NCBI GenBank assembly: GCA_019359235.1
Contig: JAHHHT010000016.1
Span: 62,001 to 126,000 of the forward strand
Origin: Oscillatoria princeps RMCB-10
Lineage (GTDB): Bacteria; Cyanobacteriota; Cyanobacteriia; Cyanobacteriales; Oscillatoriaceae
Reading direction: 5' to 3'
DNA length: 64,000 nt
Both the position numbers and the translations under genes were made by a program. Below are positions 8,442 through 17,047 of the stretch, one piece after another. The first letter of the stretch is position 1. Every line of letters starts with the position of its first letter. Below the pieces are notes generated by a model. It searched no databases and had not been told where the DNA came from. It saw only the letters and a program-made list of their open reading frames with translations.

Positions 8442-11400
8442 ATGTCCGCAAAGCTGTTTGATGCGCGTTACTATGCGGATCTTAATCCAGACTTAAAAGC
8501 CGCCGGTCTGACTACAGAGAAACAGTTACGCGACCACTTTGACCAATATGGGGTAGAAGAGGGCCGTCAGTGTTCGCCCTTGCCGGTCGATCTGGACTTC
8601 TATGCGGCCAGCAATCCCGACCTAAAAGCAGCCGGGTTGACCACTAAACAACAATTATGGGATCACCTGGAAAAGTTCGGGATGGGTGAGATGCGCAAGT
8701 TCTCGCCGCTGATCGACCTGAAGTTCTATCAGGAGAGCAACCCCGATTTGGCTTCCCTGAGTTCAGAGCAACTGGTCGAGCATCTGCAAACGTATGGCAT
8801 AGCTGAGGAGCGCCAGTTCTCGCCGTTTGTCGATCTGAAGTTCTATCAGGAGAGCAACGCCGATTTGGCCGGCCTCAGCAAGGGACAGCTGTTTGAGCAT
8901 CTCGTGACTTATGGGATGGCTGAGGAGCGCCAGTTCTCGCGGTCGATCGACCTGAAGTTCTACCAGCAGGGCAACGCCGATTTGGCCGGCCTCAGCGGCG
9001 CACAGCTGTTTGACCACCTGTTAAATTTTGGGTTCAAAGAAGGGCGCAAGTTTAGTGTGACTTTCACCATCAATGACTTGATGGTGCAGGTGCCAAACTT
9101 TGACTGGGCCCAAGTGTTAGGGGTGGCTGCTGGCTCAACTGTGCCGGCAGGCACAACGCCGGTGACGCCAGCAGAGACCTCAACCGCGCCGGCAGGCACA
9201 ACGCAGGTGTTGCCAGCTGACGGCTCAACTGTGCCGCCGGACACAACGCCGGTGACGCCAACTGACAGCTCAAACCCGCCGCTACCACTACCGCCGGTGA
9301 CACCGGCTGAAAGCACAACGGTGCCGGTGGACACAACCACCGGCACGCCAACCGGCAGCACAACGGTGCCGGCAGACACAACCACCGGCACGCCAGCCGG
9401 CAGCACAACGGTGCCGGCGGACACAACCACCGGCACGCCAACCGGCAGCGGGAATGTGCCGGGAGACATAGCCTCGACACCGCCAACCGGCAGCACAACG
9501 GTGCCGGCGGACACAACCACCGGCACGCCAACCGGCAGCGGGAATGTGCCGGGAGACATAGCCTCGACACCGCCAACCGGCAGCACAACGGTGCCGGCGG
9601 ACACAACCACCGGCACGCCAGCCGGCAGCGGTAATCTGCCACCGGCAGAGCCCGTCCCGCCAACCGGCAGCGGTAATCTGCCACCGGCACCGCCGGCACC
9701 GCCAGCAGACGGTGACATGCCGCCCTCAGCACCGCCGCAAGGGGGATTTCCAGGGCAGATGCCAGGGATGCCAGGGCAGATGCCACCAGGGATGTCAGGG
9801 CAGATGCCACCAGGGATGTCAGGGCCAATGCCAGGGCCAATGCCAGGGCCATCGTCAGGGCCATCGTCAGGGGCAATGCCGCCTTCAGGGGCGATATCAT
9901 CCTCACCAGCAGGAATGCCTCAACCTGGGGCTGTGCTCGATTCCCCACTGATGCCGCCGTACAATCCCGAACCCCCGGAAAACTATGAGGATATCGGCGT
10001 TTTGGGCGACACTCAAAACATAAACGACTCTGTGAGTGAAGCCGAGCCACAGGATAACTACCGGTTCACCGTGAGCGAGTTCGGAGAGGTCAACCTCACC
10101 ATCAGCGGACTGAGCAGCAGCGCCTACGTGTCTGTGCTCGACAGCCAGGGGTATCAAATCAATTCGGCTTATGGTGACAGCGCTCAACCGGCATCCCTAA
10201 CCAGCCTGTTAAAGCCAGGTGATTACTTCGTTCAAGTCAATTCCTCTGGCGGCGAGACGGACTACACTCTCAGCCTGGGAGCCGCAGCGCCAACAGCTAT
10301 TGGCAGCCTGAGTTCGCCGCAAACCGTGAGCGAGTCTGTGGGCCAGTCTGACCGGGCAGATTCCTACAGCTTCACTGTAGATTCATTCAGTGAAGTCAGC
10401 GTGCTGCTCGAGGGACTGACCAGCGGTGCGGACGTGCAAGTGTTCAACAGCGAAGGGAATTATGTCACTTCGGTATGGAGTGACGGCACTCAGCCAGGCT
10501 CGGCGAGCAGCCTCTTGAAGCCGGGCACCTACTACCTGCTGGTGAGCGGGTATGACAGCGACACCAACTACACTGTCAACCTGGAAGCAACAGCGCCAAC
10601 CGATATTGGCACCCTGAGCGGACAGACAGAACCGGTCAGCGACTCGCTGAGCGCAACCGACTCCACGGATTACTTTGCCTTCACCCTGGCGGAATCCAGC
10701 GAATTGAGCCTGACCCTCGACGGGTTGAGTGCCGGTGCGTATATCAATGTCCTCGACCCCGACGGGAATTATATCGGTTGGGCAAGCAGTGACGGCACTC
10801 AATCGGCATCACTGAGCAACCTCTTATTAAACGAGGGCACTTATTACGTCCAGGTCACTGGGTCTGGTGGCGAAACCAACTACACGCTCGACCTGTCGGC
10901 GACGCCCAAAGCTATCCCCGCCGATAATGCCGGCAACACAAAAGAAGCGGCTCTGGATCAGGGCGTCTTGAGCGATACCCCCGTTGACGCCAGTGACTGG
11001 GTGGGGAACCCTGTTGACCCGACAGATTACTACAAGTTCACCCTGGAAACATCCAGTGAATTGAGCTTGACCCTGGATGGGGTGAGCGGACAGGGCCCGT
11101 CTGTCAATCTCCTCGACAGCGAGGGGAATTATATCAATTGGGCTTGGGATGACGGTACGAATCCAGCGTCCCTGAGCAGCCTCCTAGAGGCGGACACTTA
11201 TTACATCCAGGTCGATGGGTATGCCAGCAACACCGACTACACGCTCGACCTGTCGGCGACGCCCAAAGCCATCCCGGACGATCCTGCCGGCGAGACTTTA
11301 GAAGAAGCTCAGCAGCTCGGCGCACTGGGCGCTACCCAAACCGTGAGCGCGTGGGTGGATTCCCGTCTTGACCCCAGCGATTACTTTGCCTTCAGCCTTG

Positions 11401-14400
11401 ACGCATCGAGCCGGCTGGACTTGAGCCTGGATGGCTTGACTGGGCAAGGCGCATCTGTGTCTCTCCTGGACAGCAGTGGGAACTGGATCGGCGGGATGTG
11501 GAGTGACAGCACTCAATCGGGTTCGCTGAGTAACCTCTTGGATGCGGGCACCTATTACGTCCAGGTTTATGGGTACTGGGGGAGCACGGAATACGATCTC
11601 AACCTGTCGGCGACGCCGGAAGCTATCCCCGCTGATAATGCCGGCAACACGCCAGAGGAGGCTCTAGACCTGGGCGCTTTGAGTGATATCCAACCCGTAA
11701 GTGACTGGGTGGGGACTCCTGTTGACGCCAATGATTACTACAAGTTCACCACTGACAGTGCCGGTGGGGTCAGCGTGACTCTAGATGGCTTGAGTGCCGG
11801 TGCGTCTGTGTATGTCCTCGACAGCAATCAGGGATATATCACAGGGGCTTATGGTGACGGCACCACACCGGCATCGGTGAGCGCAACTTTACCGGAGGAC
11901 GGCACCTATTTCGTTCAGGTGAGTACCTATCAAGGCGATACCGAATACACCCTGGAGGTCGTACCGGGTGAGGGCGACACCGCCGGCAATCCCATGCCAA
12001 TGCCAATGCCGGCAGACCAGGGGATAGCCGTTGGCGAACCGGCACCGGGGACATCGCCAGGCGGGTCAGCGCCGGTTAAGCCGCCCACAGATCAGCCACC
12101 CGCAGACCAGGGGATAGCCGTTGGCGAACCGGCACCGGGGACAAATCCCGACGGGTCAGCGCCGGTTCAGCCGCCCACAGGCAAGCCACCGGCAGACCAG
12201 GGGATAGCCGCTGGCGAACCGGCACCGGGGACATCGCCTGGCGGGTCAATGCCCGTTAAGCCGCCCACAGATGAGCCACCGGCAGAGCAGGGGATAGCTG
12301 TTGGCGAACCGGCACCGGGGACATCGCCCCCGCCCGCACCAATGCCGCCGGCAGGGATGGTGCCAGCAGGGCCAGGGGCAGATCCAATGCCCGGGGGGAT
12401 GCCACCGGCAGGGATGGTGCCAGCAGGGCCAGGGGCAGATCCAATGCCCGGGGGGATGCCACCGTCAGGGATGGTGCCAGCAGGGCCAGGGGCAGATCCA
12501 ATGTCCGGGGGGATGCCAGGGGGGATGCCACCGGCAGCGCCGACGCCAACCCCGACACCAACGCCAACGCCAGCGCCGGCAGCGATGTCTGTAGCAGGTG
12601 GGCCTGGAATGGCTGCAGGGGATCAAGCACCTGGAAAAATGATGTCTGGAGCTGCGAGTATTCCCATCGATCTCATGCCGCCGGTTGAGCCAGTTGATTT
12701 GCAATCGGCTCAGGATATCGGCACTTTGGGCGCAACTCAAACCCTGAGCGACTCGGTAACCGCCGCCGATTCTGACGATCTGTACCGCTTCACGGTGGAC
12801 AGCACGGGTGAGGCCAGCTTCAGCCTGACTGGACTGAGCAGCAGTGCGAATTTCAATCTGCTCGACAGCAACGGGAATAACATCAATGGGGCTTCCGGTG
12901 ACAGCACTTATCCGGGAGTCGTGAATACCCTCTTGCCGCCGGGTACTTACTACCTGCAAGTCAATGGGTATGGCAGCGAGACGAACTACCAGCTCAGCTG
13001 GGGAGGGACACCGCCAACAGATATTGGCAGCCTGAGCTCGCCGCAAACCGTCAGCGACTCGGTGGGCCAATCTGACCCCAACGATTACTACACCTTCACC
13101 CTCGACGCATCGAGTCAATTGAGCCTGAATCTCAATGGCTTGAGTGGGAGCGGGTACGTGAATCTGCTGGACAAAAGCGGGCAGTATATCAATGGGGCGT
13201 GGAATGACGGCACGACAGCCGGCTCGCTCAGCAACCTGTTAGATGCGGGCAAATATTACCTGCAAGTCAGCGGGTATGGGGCTGACAGCGACTACACGCT
13301 CGACCTGTCGGCGACTGCCAAAGCCATCCCGCTAGATGGTGCCGGCAGCAGCACCGCCGACGCTGCTGAGCTGGATATCTCCAGCGGCACTCAGTCCGTG
13401 AGTGACTGGCTGGGCAATCCTGTTGACCGCAGCGATTACTACAGCTTCACCCTGGACAGTTCCAGTTCAGTGAGCCTGAACCTCGACGGACTGAGCAGCG
13501 GTGTCAGTTTCAATCTGCTCGACAGCAGCGGGAATTACGTCAATTACGGGTGGGGTGACGCCACGACAGCGGCATCACTCAGCAGCCTCTTGCAGGCGGG
13601 CACCTATTACGTCGCGGTCGAAGGCTACTGGGGCGAGACGGACTACACTCTCAACCTGTCGGCGACTGCCAAAGAAATCCCCGCCGATAATGCCGGCAAC
13701 ACACTCGACTTGGCGAAAGACCTGGGTGTTTTGAGCTCGCCGCAAACCGCGAGCGACTGGGTGGATAACTATATTGACCCGACTGATTACTACAAGTTCA
13801 CCCTCGACACATCGAGTAAATTGAACTTGACCCTGGATGGTTTGAGCAAACAGGGCGCGTATGTCCACCTGCTCGACAGCAGCGGCAATTACATCAATTA
13901 CGCATGGAGTGACGGCACGACACCGGCATCGCTGAGCAGCCTGTTGGATACGGGAACTTACTATGTCCAAGTCAGCGGCGGGTATGGCGGTGACACCGAC
14001 TTCAGTCTCAACCTGTCGGCGACGCCGGAAGCTATCCCGCAAGATACTGCCGGCAGCACGCCAGCGGAAGCTATAGACCTGGGGGCTTTGAGCCAGCCGC
14101 AAACCGTGAGTGAGTGGGTGGACAGCCGTCTTGACCCCACGGACACCTATGAATTCACCCTGGCCGAATCCAGTGAGGTGAGCCTGGGTCTGGACAGCTT
14201 GACCGGCGCTGCCTCTGTGACGCTGCTCGACAGCAACGAGCAATATGTCACTGGGGCGTGGGGTGACGCCACGACTGCAGCATCCGCCACGAGGCTGTTA
14301 GCGGCGGGGACTTACTACGCTCAGGTCAGTGCGTCTGCCAGTGATGTGGACTACGCTCTCAACCTGTCGGCAACGGCCAAAGCCATCCCCGCTGACGGTG

Positions 14401-14729
14401 CTGGCAACACGCCAGAGGGGGCGAAAGCTCTGGGTGACTTGAGTGCTGCCCAAACCCTGAGTGACTGGGTGGGGAGCCCCATTGACCCGAATGATTACTA
14501 CAGCTTCACCCTCCCGGCTGCCGGTACTGTCAGCCTGACTGTGAGTGGCTTGAGTGCGGGTGCGGGTCTGACGCTCTACGACAGCAATCAGGTATATCTC
14601 AATGGGAGTTATGGTGATGGCGCTAATCCGGCATCCCTCAGCCAGCAATTAGCTGCCGGTAGCTACCTGGTTCAGGTCAGCAGTTGGGAACAGACCGACT
14701 ACAATCTGAGCCTGTCGCCGACCGTGTAG
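8442..14729 (+). CDS. Giant multi-PPC-domain protein, probably extracellular
   Basis: 2095 residues; ATG at 8442 with AAGGAGTGA seven bases upstream. Residues about 5-205 are five repeats of about 40 residues with the pattern D..FY...NPDL...GL....L..H...YG..E.R.FSP. Residues 215-505 are Thr/Pro/Gly-rich linkers, including seven 15-residue tandem repeats and a collagen-like G-X-M-P stretch. Residues about 510-1183 hold six PPC-type (bacterial pre-peptidase C-terminal) beta-sandwich domains, recognised by D..DYY.FTL, L.L.GLS, LLDS.G.YI and G.YYVQV. A second Pro-rich linker spans 1183-1415, and six more PPC domains run to the C-terminus. Adjacent domains are joined by SATPKAIPADNAGNT-type linkers. 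There is no catalytic domain, no Sec signal peptide and no obvious C-terminal anchor, so any export would be non-classical, for example type I. Role inferred: surface or matrix adhesin/structural protein. It is monocistronic and ends at a terminator. Confidence 0.85.
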   Translation: MSAKLFDARYYADLNPDLKAAGLTTEKQLRDHFDQYGVEEGRQCSPLPVDLDFYAASNPDLKAAGLTTKQQLWDHLEKFGMGEMRKFSPLIDLKFYQESNPDLASLSSEQLVEHLQTYGIAEERQFSPFVDLKFYQESNADLAGLSKGQLFEHLVTYGMAEERQFSRSIDLKFYQQGNADLAGLSGAQLFDHLLNFGFKEGRKFSVTFTINDLMVQVPNFDWAQVLGVAAGSTVPAGTTPVTPAETSTAPAGTTQVLPADGSTVPPDTTPVTPTDSSNPPLPLPPVTPAESTTVPVDTTTGTPTGSTTVPADTTTGTPAGSTTVPADTTTGTPTGSGNVPGDIASTPPTGSTTVPADTTTGTPTGSGNVPGDIASTPPTGSTTVPADTTTGTPAGSGNLPPAEPVPPTGSGNLPPAPPAPPADGDMPPSAPPQGGFPGQMPGMPGQMPPGMSGQMPPGMSGPMPGPMPGPSSGPSSGAMPPSGAISSSPAGMPQPGAVLDSPLMPPYNPEPPENYEDIGVLGDTQNINDSVSEAEPQDNYRFTVSEFGEVNLTISGLSSSAYVSVLDSQGYQINSAYGDSAQPASLTSLLKPGDYFVQVNSSGGETDYTLSLGAAAPTAIGSLSSPQTVSESVGQSDRADSYSFTVDSFSEVSVLLEGLTSGADVQVFNSEGNYVTSVWSDGTQPGSASSLLKPGTYYLLVSGYDSDTNYTVNLEATAPTDIGTLSGQTEPVSDSLSATDSTDYFAFTLAESSELSLTLDGLSAGAYINVLDPDGNYIGWASSDGTQSASLSNLLLNEGTYYVQVTGSGGETNYTLDLSATPKAIPADNAGNTKEAALDQGVLSDTPVDASDWVGNPVDPTDYYKFTLETSSELSLTLDGVSGQGPSVNLLDSEGNYINWAWDDGTNPASLSSLLEADTYYIQVDGYASNTDYTLDLSATPKAIPDDPAGETLEEAQQLGALGATQTVSAWVDSRLDPSDYFAFSLDASSRLDLSLDGLTGQGASVSLLDSSGNWIGGMWSDSTQSGSLSNLLDAGTYYVQVYGYWGSTEYDLNLSATPEAIPADNAGNTPEEALDLGALSDIQPVSDWVGTPVDANDYYKFTTDSAGGVSVTLDGLSAGASVYVLDSNQGYITGAYGDGTTPASVSATLPEDGTYFVQVSTYQGDTEYTLEVVPGEGDTAGNPMPMPMPADQGIAVGEPAPGTSPGGSAPVKPPTDQPPADQGIAVGEPAPGTNPDGSAPVQPPTGKPPADQGIAAGEPAPGTSPGGSMPVKPPTDEPPAEQGIAVGEPAPGTSPPPAPMPPAGMVPAGPGADPMPGGMPPAGMVPAGPGADPMPGGMPPSGMVPAGPGADPMSGGMPGGMPPAAPTPTPTPTPTPAPAAMSVAGGPGMAAGDQAPGKMMSGAASIPIDLMPPVEPVDLQSAQDIGTLGATQTLSDSVTAADSDDLYRFTVDSTGEASFSLTGLSSSANFNLLDSNGNNINGASGDSTYPGVVNTLLPPGTYYLQVNGYGSETNYQLSWGGTPPTDIGSLSSPQTVSDSVGQSDPNDYYTFTLDASSQLSLNLNGLSGSGYVNLLDKSGQYINGAWNDGTTAGSLSNLLDAGKYYLQVSGYGADSDYTLDLSATAKAIPLDGAGSSTADAAELDISSGTQSVSDWLGNPVDRSDYYSFTLDSSSSVSLNLDGLSSGVSFNLLDSSGNYVNYGWGDATTAASLSSLLQAGTYYVAVEGYWGETDYTLNLSATAKEIPADNAGNTLDLAKDLGVLSSPQTASDWVDNYIDPTDYYKFTLDTSSKLNLTLDGLSKQGAYVHLLDSSGNYINYAWSDGTTPASLSSLLDTGTYYVQVSGGYGGDTDFSLNLSATPEAIPQDTAGSTPAEAIDLGALSQPQTVSEWVDSRLDPTDTYEFTLAESSEVSLGLDSLTGAASVTLLDSNEQYVTGAWGDATTAASATRLLAAGTYYAQVSASASDVDYALNLSATAKAIPADGAGNTPEGAKALGDLSAAQTLSDWVGSPIDPNDYYSFTLPAAGTVSLTVSGLSAGAGLTLYDSNQVYLNGSYGDGANPASLSQQLAAGSYLVQVSSWEQTDYNLSLSPTV
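9312..9626 (+). repeat. 45-bp coding tandem repeats (seven units)
   Basis: Seven consecutive 45-bp units encode 15-residue repeats of two alternating types, STTVPADTTTGTPTG and SGNVPGDIASTPPTG. Nucleotide identity between units of one type is nearly complete, indicating recent slippage or unequal crossing-over. Confidence 0.9.
12017..12340 (+). repeat. 90-bp coding tandem repeats
   Basis: Almost four units of 90 bp encode repeats beginning DQGIAVGEPAPGTSPGGS and ending PPTDQPPA. They form the linker between the two PPC blocks. Confidence 0.85.
12353..12530 (+). repeat. 57-bp coding tandem repeats (three units)
   Basis: Three nearly identical units encode GMVPAGPGADPMPGGMPPA, directly after the 90-bp repeats. 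Confidence 0.85.
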
Positions 14730-14761
14730 TGACTGCTGGAGGATAATTTTTGCGCCACGCA

Positions 14762-14791
14762 GGGTGCGTTATTAACGCACCCTTTTTTTTT
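14762..14791 (+). terminator. Rho-independent terminator of the PPC protein gene
   Basis: A perfect stem GGGTGCGTT-ATT-AACGCACCC is followed by nine T residues, 32 bp after the stop codon. GGGTGCGTT/AACGCACCC stems recur at 19100, 31950-32080 and 34520, so this terminator is built from a dispersed repeat. Confidence 0.9.
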
Positions 14792-15116
14792 GCAGGGTGC
14801 TTTTGAGCCCTGCTGCCGGCTAATATCAACAAAGAGAGGCAGCGATTCGGATATTAAGTGGAAATAATTAACCGGATAATAGTAGCGGGCATAAACCGCA
14901 GTCCATAAAAAAGGGTTTTTTTGAAACCAGGTTTATTGATATTCCGTTTATTTAGGTCTACATAAGAGTGCTGCTGCAACGGCTGGGGAAAGCGGCAGGG
15001 GCGGGTCTTGTGAGCGGAAGGGGGCCAAGCGGTGCCAGTACAGGGAACTCCAAGAAGCGCCGGCGGCTTTCCCCTGAGGACGCCACCGGAAATGATATAG
15101 CGGAGAATCACAGGCA
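14792..15116. other. Spacer upstream of aroK
   Basis: About 325 bp with no convincing gene. A GGAG about 11 bases before the GTG start of aroK may be its ribosome binding site. No clear promoter was identified. Confidence 0.4.
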
Positions 15117-15677
15117 GTGGACAATTTGTTAAAAGGGGTCAATCTCTATTTAATAGGTATGATGGGTGCCGGCAAGAGTACCGTGGGGCGCATCCTGGCC
15201 AAGGAGCTGGGGTATCGCTTTGTGGACACGGACGCCCTGATTGAGCGAGTGGCGGGTCAGTCGGTAAGCGAAATTTTTGCCTCGGAGGGGGAAGAGGGGT
15301 TTCGGGAACTGGAAGCGAAGGTGCTCGGGGAAGTGGCGGCGTACAAGAATTTAGCGGTGTCCACCGGCGGGGGGATCGTGCTGCGCCGGCACAACTGGAG
15401 CTACCTGCAGCACGGGATTGTGGTGTGGCTGGATGTGCCTGCCGAGCAGCTGATCGCCCGCTTGCAAGAGGATACCACCCGCCCACTGTTAAGAAACCCT
15501 GACCCAAAGGGAAAATTGCAGCAGCTTCTGGAGGAACGGCAATCCCTGTACGCGCAAGCGGATGTCCGCGTCAGCGCTCAGGAGGGCGAAACGCCGGAAC
15601 AGGTTGCGGCGCGGGTGATTGAGGAGGTGCGCAAGGTGCTCAAACCCGAGGTGACGGGTGCTGTGGAGTCAAACTAG
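15117..15677 (+). CDS. aroK: Shikimate kinase
   Basis: Catalyses ATP-dependent 3-phosphorylation of shikimate in the cytoplasm, the fifth step of the shikimate pathway to aromatic amino acids, quinones and tocopherols. The 186-residue length is typical. The Walker A motif GMMGAGKST lies near residues 14-22; YRFVDTDALIE carries the two Asp residues that bind magnesium and shikimate; STGGGIVLR is the Walker B-like Gly-rich motif; DTTRPLL is the lid with its conserved Arg, and ERQSLYAQAD is the conserved C-terminal motif. The start is a GTG (15117), because the frame opens there close to the P-loop. argB follows 90 bp downstream on the same strand, so the two may be co-transcribed. Confidence 0.95.
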   Translation: MDNLLKGVNLYLIGMMGAGKSTVGRILAKELGYRFVDTDALIERVAGQSVSEIFASEGEEGFRELEAKVLGEVAAYKNLAVSTGGGIVLRRHNWSYLQHGIVVWLDVPAEQLIARLQEDTTRPLLRNPDPKGKLQQLLEERQSLYAQADVRVSAQEGETPEQVAARVIEEVRKVLKPEVTGAVESN

Positions 15678-15767
15678 CCCTTGGCAACCGGTGAAAATAA
15701 AGGTGGTTGAGAACCCCTGGGTGCCGGTAAACTGCAATTGACGCCCTTTTGTGTGATTGTACTTATC

Positions 15768-16646
15768 ATGCCTACCCAACAAGATTTGGTCCAGGAAGCT
15801 GAAGCTACGCGGGTGCGAGTCCTCAGTGAGGCGCTGCCCTACATCCAGCAGTTTGCCGGTCGCAGCGTTGTCGTCAAATACGGTGGCGCGGCGATGAAAG
15901 ACAGCTCGCTGAAAGATAAGGTTATCCGGGACATTGTGTTTCTGTCCTGTATCGGCATGCGACCGGTGGTGGTACACGGTGGCGGGCCCGAAATTAACAG
16001 CTGGCTGGATAAACTGGGCATTGAGCCGCAATTCAAGAATGGGCTGCGGGTGACAGATGCCCCCACGATGGATGTGGTGGAGATGGTTTTGGTCGGTCGG
16101 GTGAATAAGGAACTGGTTTCGCTGATTAATCAAGCCGGTGGCTCGGCAGTTGGGCTGTGCGGCAAAGATGGCAATTTGTTCAAAGCTCGTCCGGAAGGTC
16201 AAGAAGGTATGGGCTTTGTCGGCGAGGTGACTAAGGTGAATACAAAACTTTTGGAATCCTTGGCTAACAGCCGCTACATTCCCGTCGTCTCCAGCGTGGG
16301 GGAAGACGAAAACGGGCAAGCTTACAATATCAACGCGGACACGGTGGCGGGGGAACTCGCGGCTGCTTTGGGCGCGGAAAAGTTGATTTTGCTGACGGAT
16401 ACTGTCGGCATTTTGCGCGATCCGAAAGACCCGAAAACTCTGATTGCTAAGTTGAAGATTCAAGAAGCCCGCCATCTCATCGACACCGGCGTGGTGAGCG
16501 GCGGGATGATTCCCAAGGTGAAATGCTGCGTGCGCTCCCTGGCTCAAGGCGTCCACGCCGCTCACATTATTGACGGTCGCATTCCCCACGCCCTGCTGCT
16601 AGAAATATTTACTGATGAGGGTATTGGTTCTATGATTGTGGGGTAG
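15768..16646 (+). CDS. argB: Acetylglutamate kinase
   Basis: Phosphorylates N-acetylglutamate, the controlled step of arginine synthesis. In cyanobacteria it is regulated by arginine and by the PII protein, which links it to nitrogen status. The 292-residue product starting at the ATG at 15768 matches the family; an upstream TTG at 15738 would add ten hydrophobic residues and is unlikely. Seen motifs: [11 protein letters not shown] (lysine and glycine loop for phosphate binding), [18 protein letters not shown], the adenine-site segment [11 protein letters not shown], and SGGMIPKV near the C-terminus. The N-terminal helix ([16 protein letters not shown]) typical of hexameric, arginine-sensitive enzymes is present. 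Confidence 0.96.
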   Translation: MPTQQDLVQEAEATRVRVLSEALPYIQQFAGRSVVVKYGGAAMKDSSLKDKVIRDIVFLSCIGMRPVVVHGGGPEINSWLDKLGIEPQFKNGLRVTDAPTMDVVEMVLVGRVNKELVSLINQAGGSAVGLCGKDGNLFKARPEGQEGMGFVGEVTKVNTKLLESLANSRYIPVVSSVGEDENGQAYNINADTVAGELAAALGAEKLILLTDTVGILRDPKDPKTLIAKLKIQEARHLIDTGVVSGGMIPKVKCCVRSLAQGVHAAHIIDGRIPHALLLEIFTDEGIGSMIVG

Positions 16647-17047
16647 GAATATCAGTTGTAAGTGCCAGACAGGCGACTGGACAGGCTACGGGACAGGCGT
16701 CTCGCCTGTCCTACAGCGATTGAAGGCTGCGTGCGTTAAACCGGCACACCAACTCTGAAAACTGTCCCCTGGCAATCTCTCCCCATTTTGCCTTCTTGAA
16801 AACCCCTTTTCTGAACAATCTACTCCCGAAAGAAGCGAGATGGGTGTGCGGGCTTTTCGCACCTGTACCGGGATTTGATATAAAGTTAGCACCGGCGTCC
16901 GCAAACGCGCCGTCTCGTCAAGGAGCGCCCCGCAAAAAACAGGAGCGCTATCTATGCAATTTAAATGGAAAATAGCGGGCGGCCAAAATTCCGGAGGGGA
17001 CTGCTGAGGTGCTGTAGATGGATAAATCGATTTGAGCCTGGAGACAA
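16647..17047. other. Spacer with a dispersed palindrome
   Basis: About 400 bp without a gene. Positions 16679-16715 carry GGGACAGGCGTCTCGCCTGTCC, one of several copies of this palindrome in the window (others at 22797-22975 and 42320-42355). GGAG at 17039-17042 serves as ribosome binding site for the next gene. Confidence 0.6.

Noticed and set aside
9070-10050. Minus-strand open frame rich in Cys, Arg and Leu
   Set aside because: It is the antisense of the Pro/Thr tandem repeats of the PPC protein and has no domain of its own.
15669-16589. Minus-strand 306-codon frame opposite argB
   Set aside because: Antisense shadow; argB on the plus strand has all family motifs.
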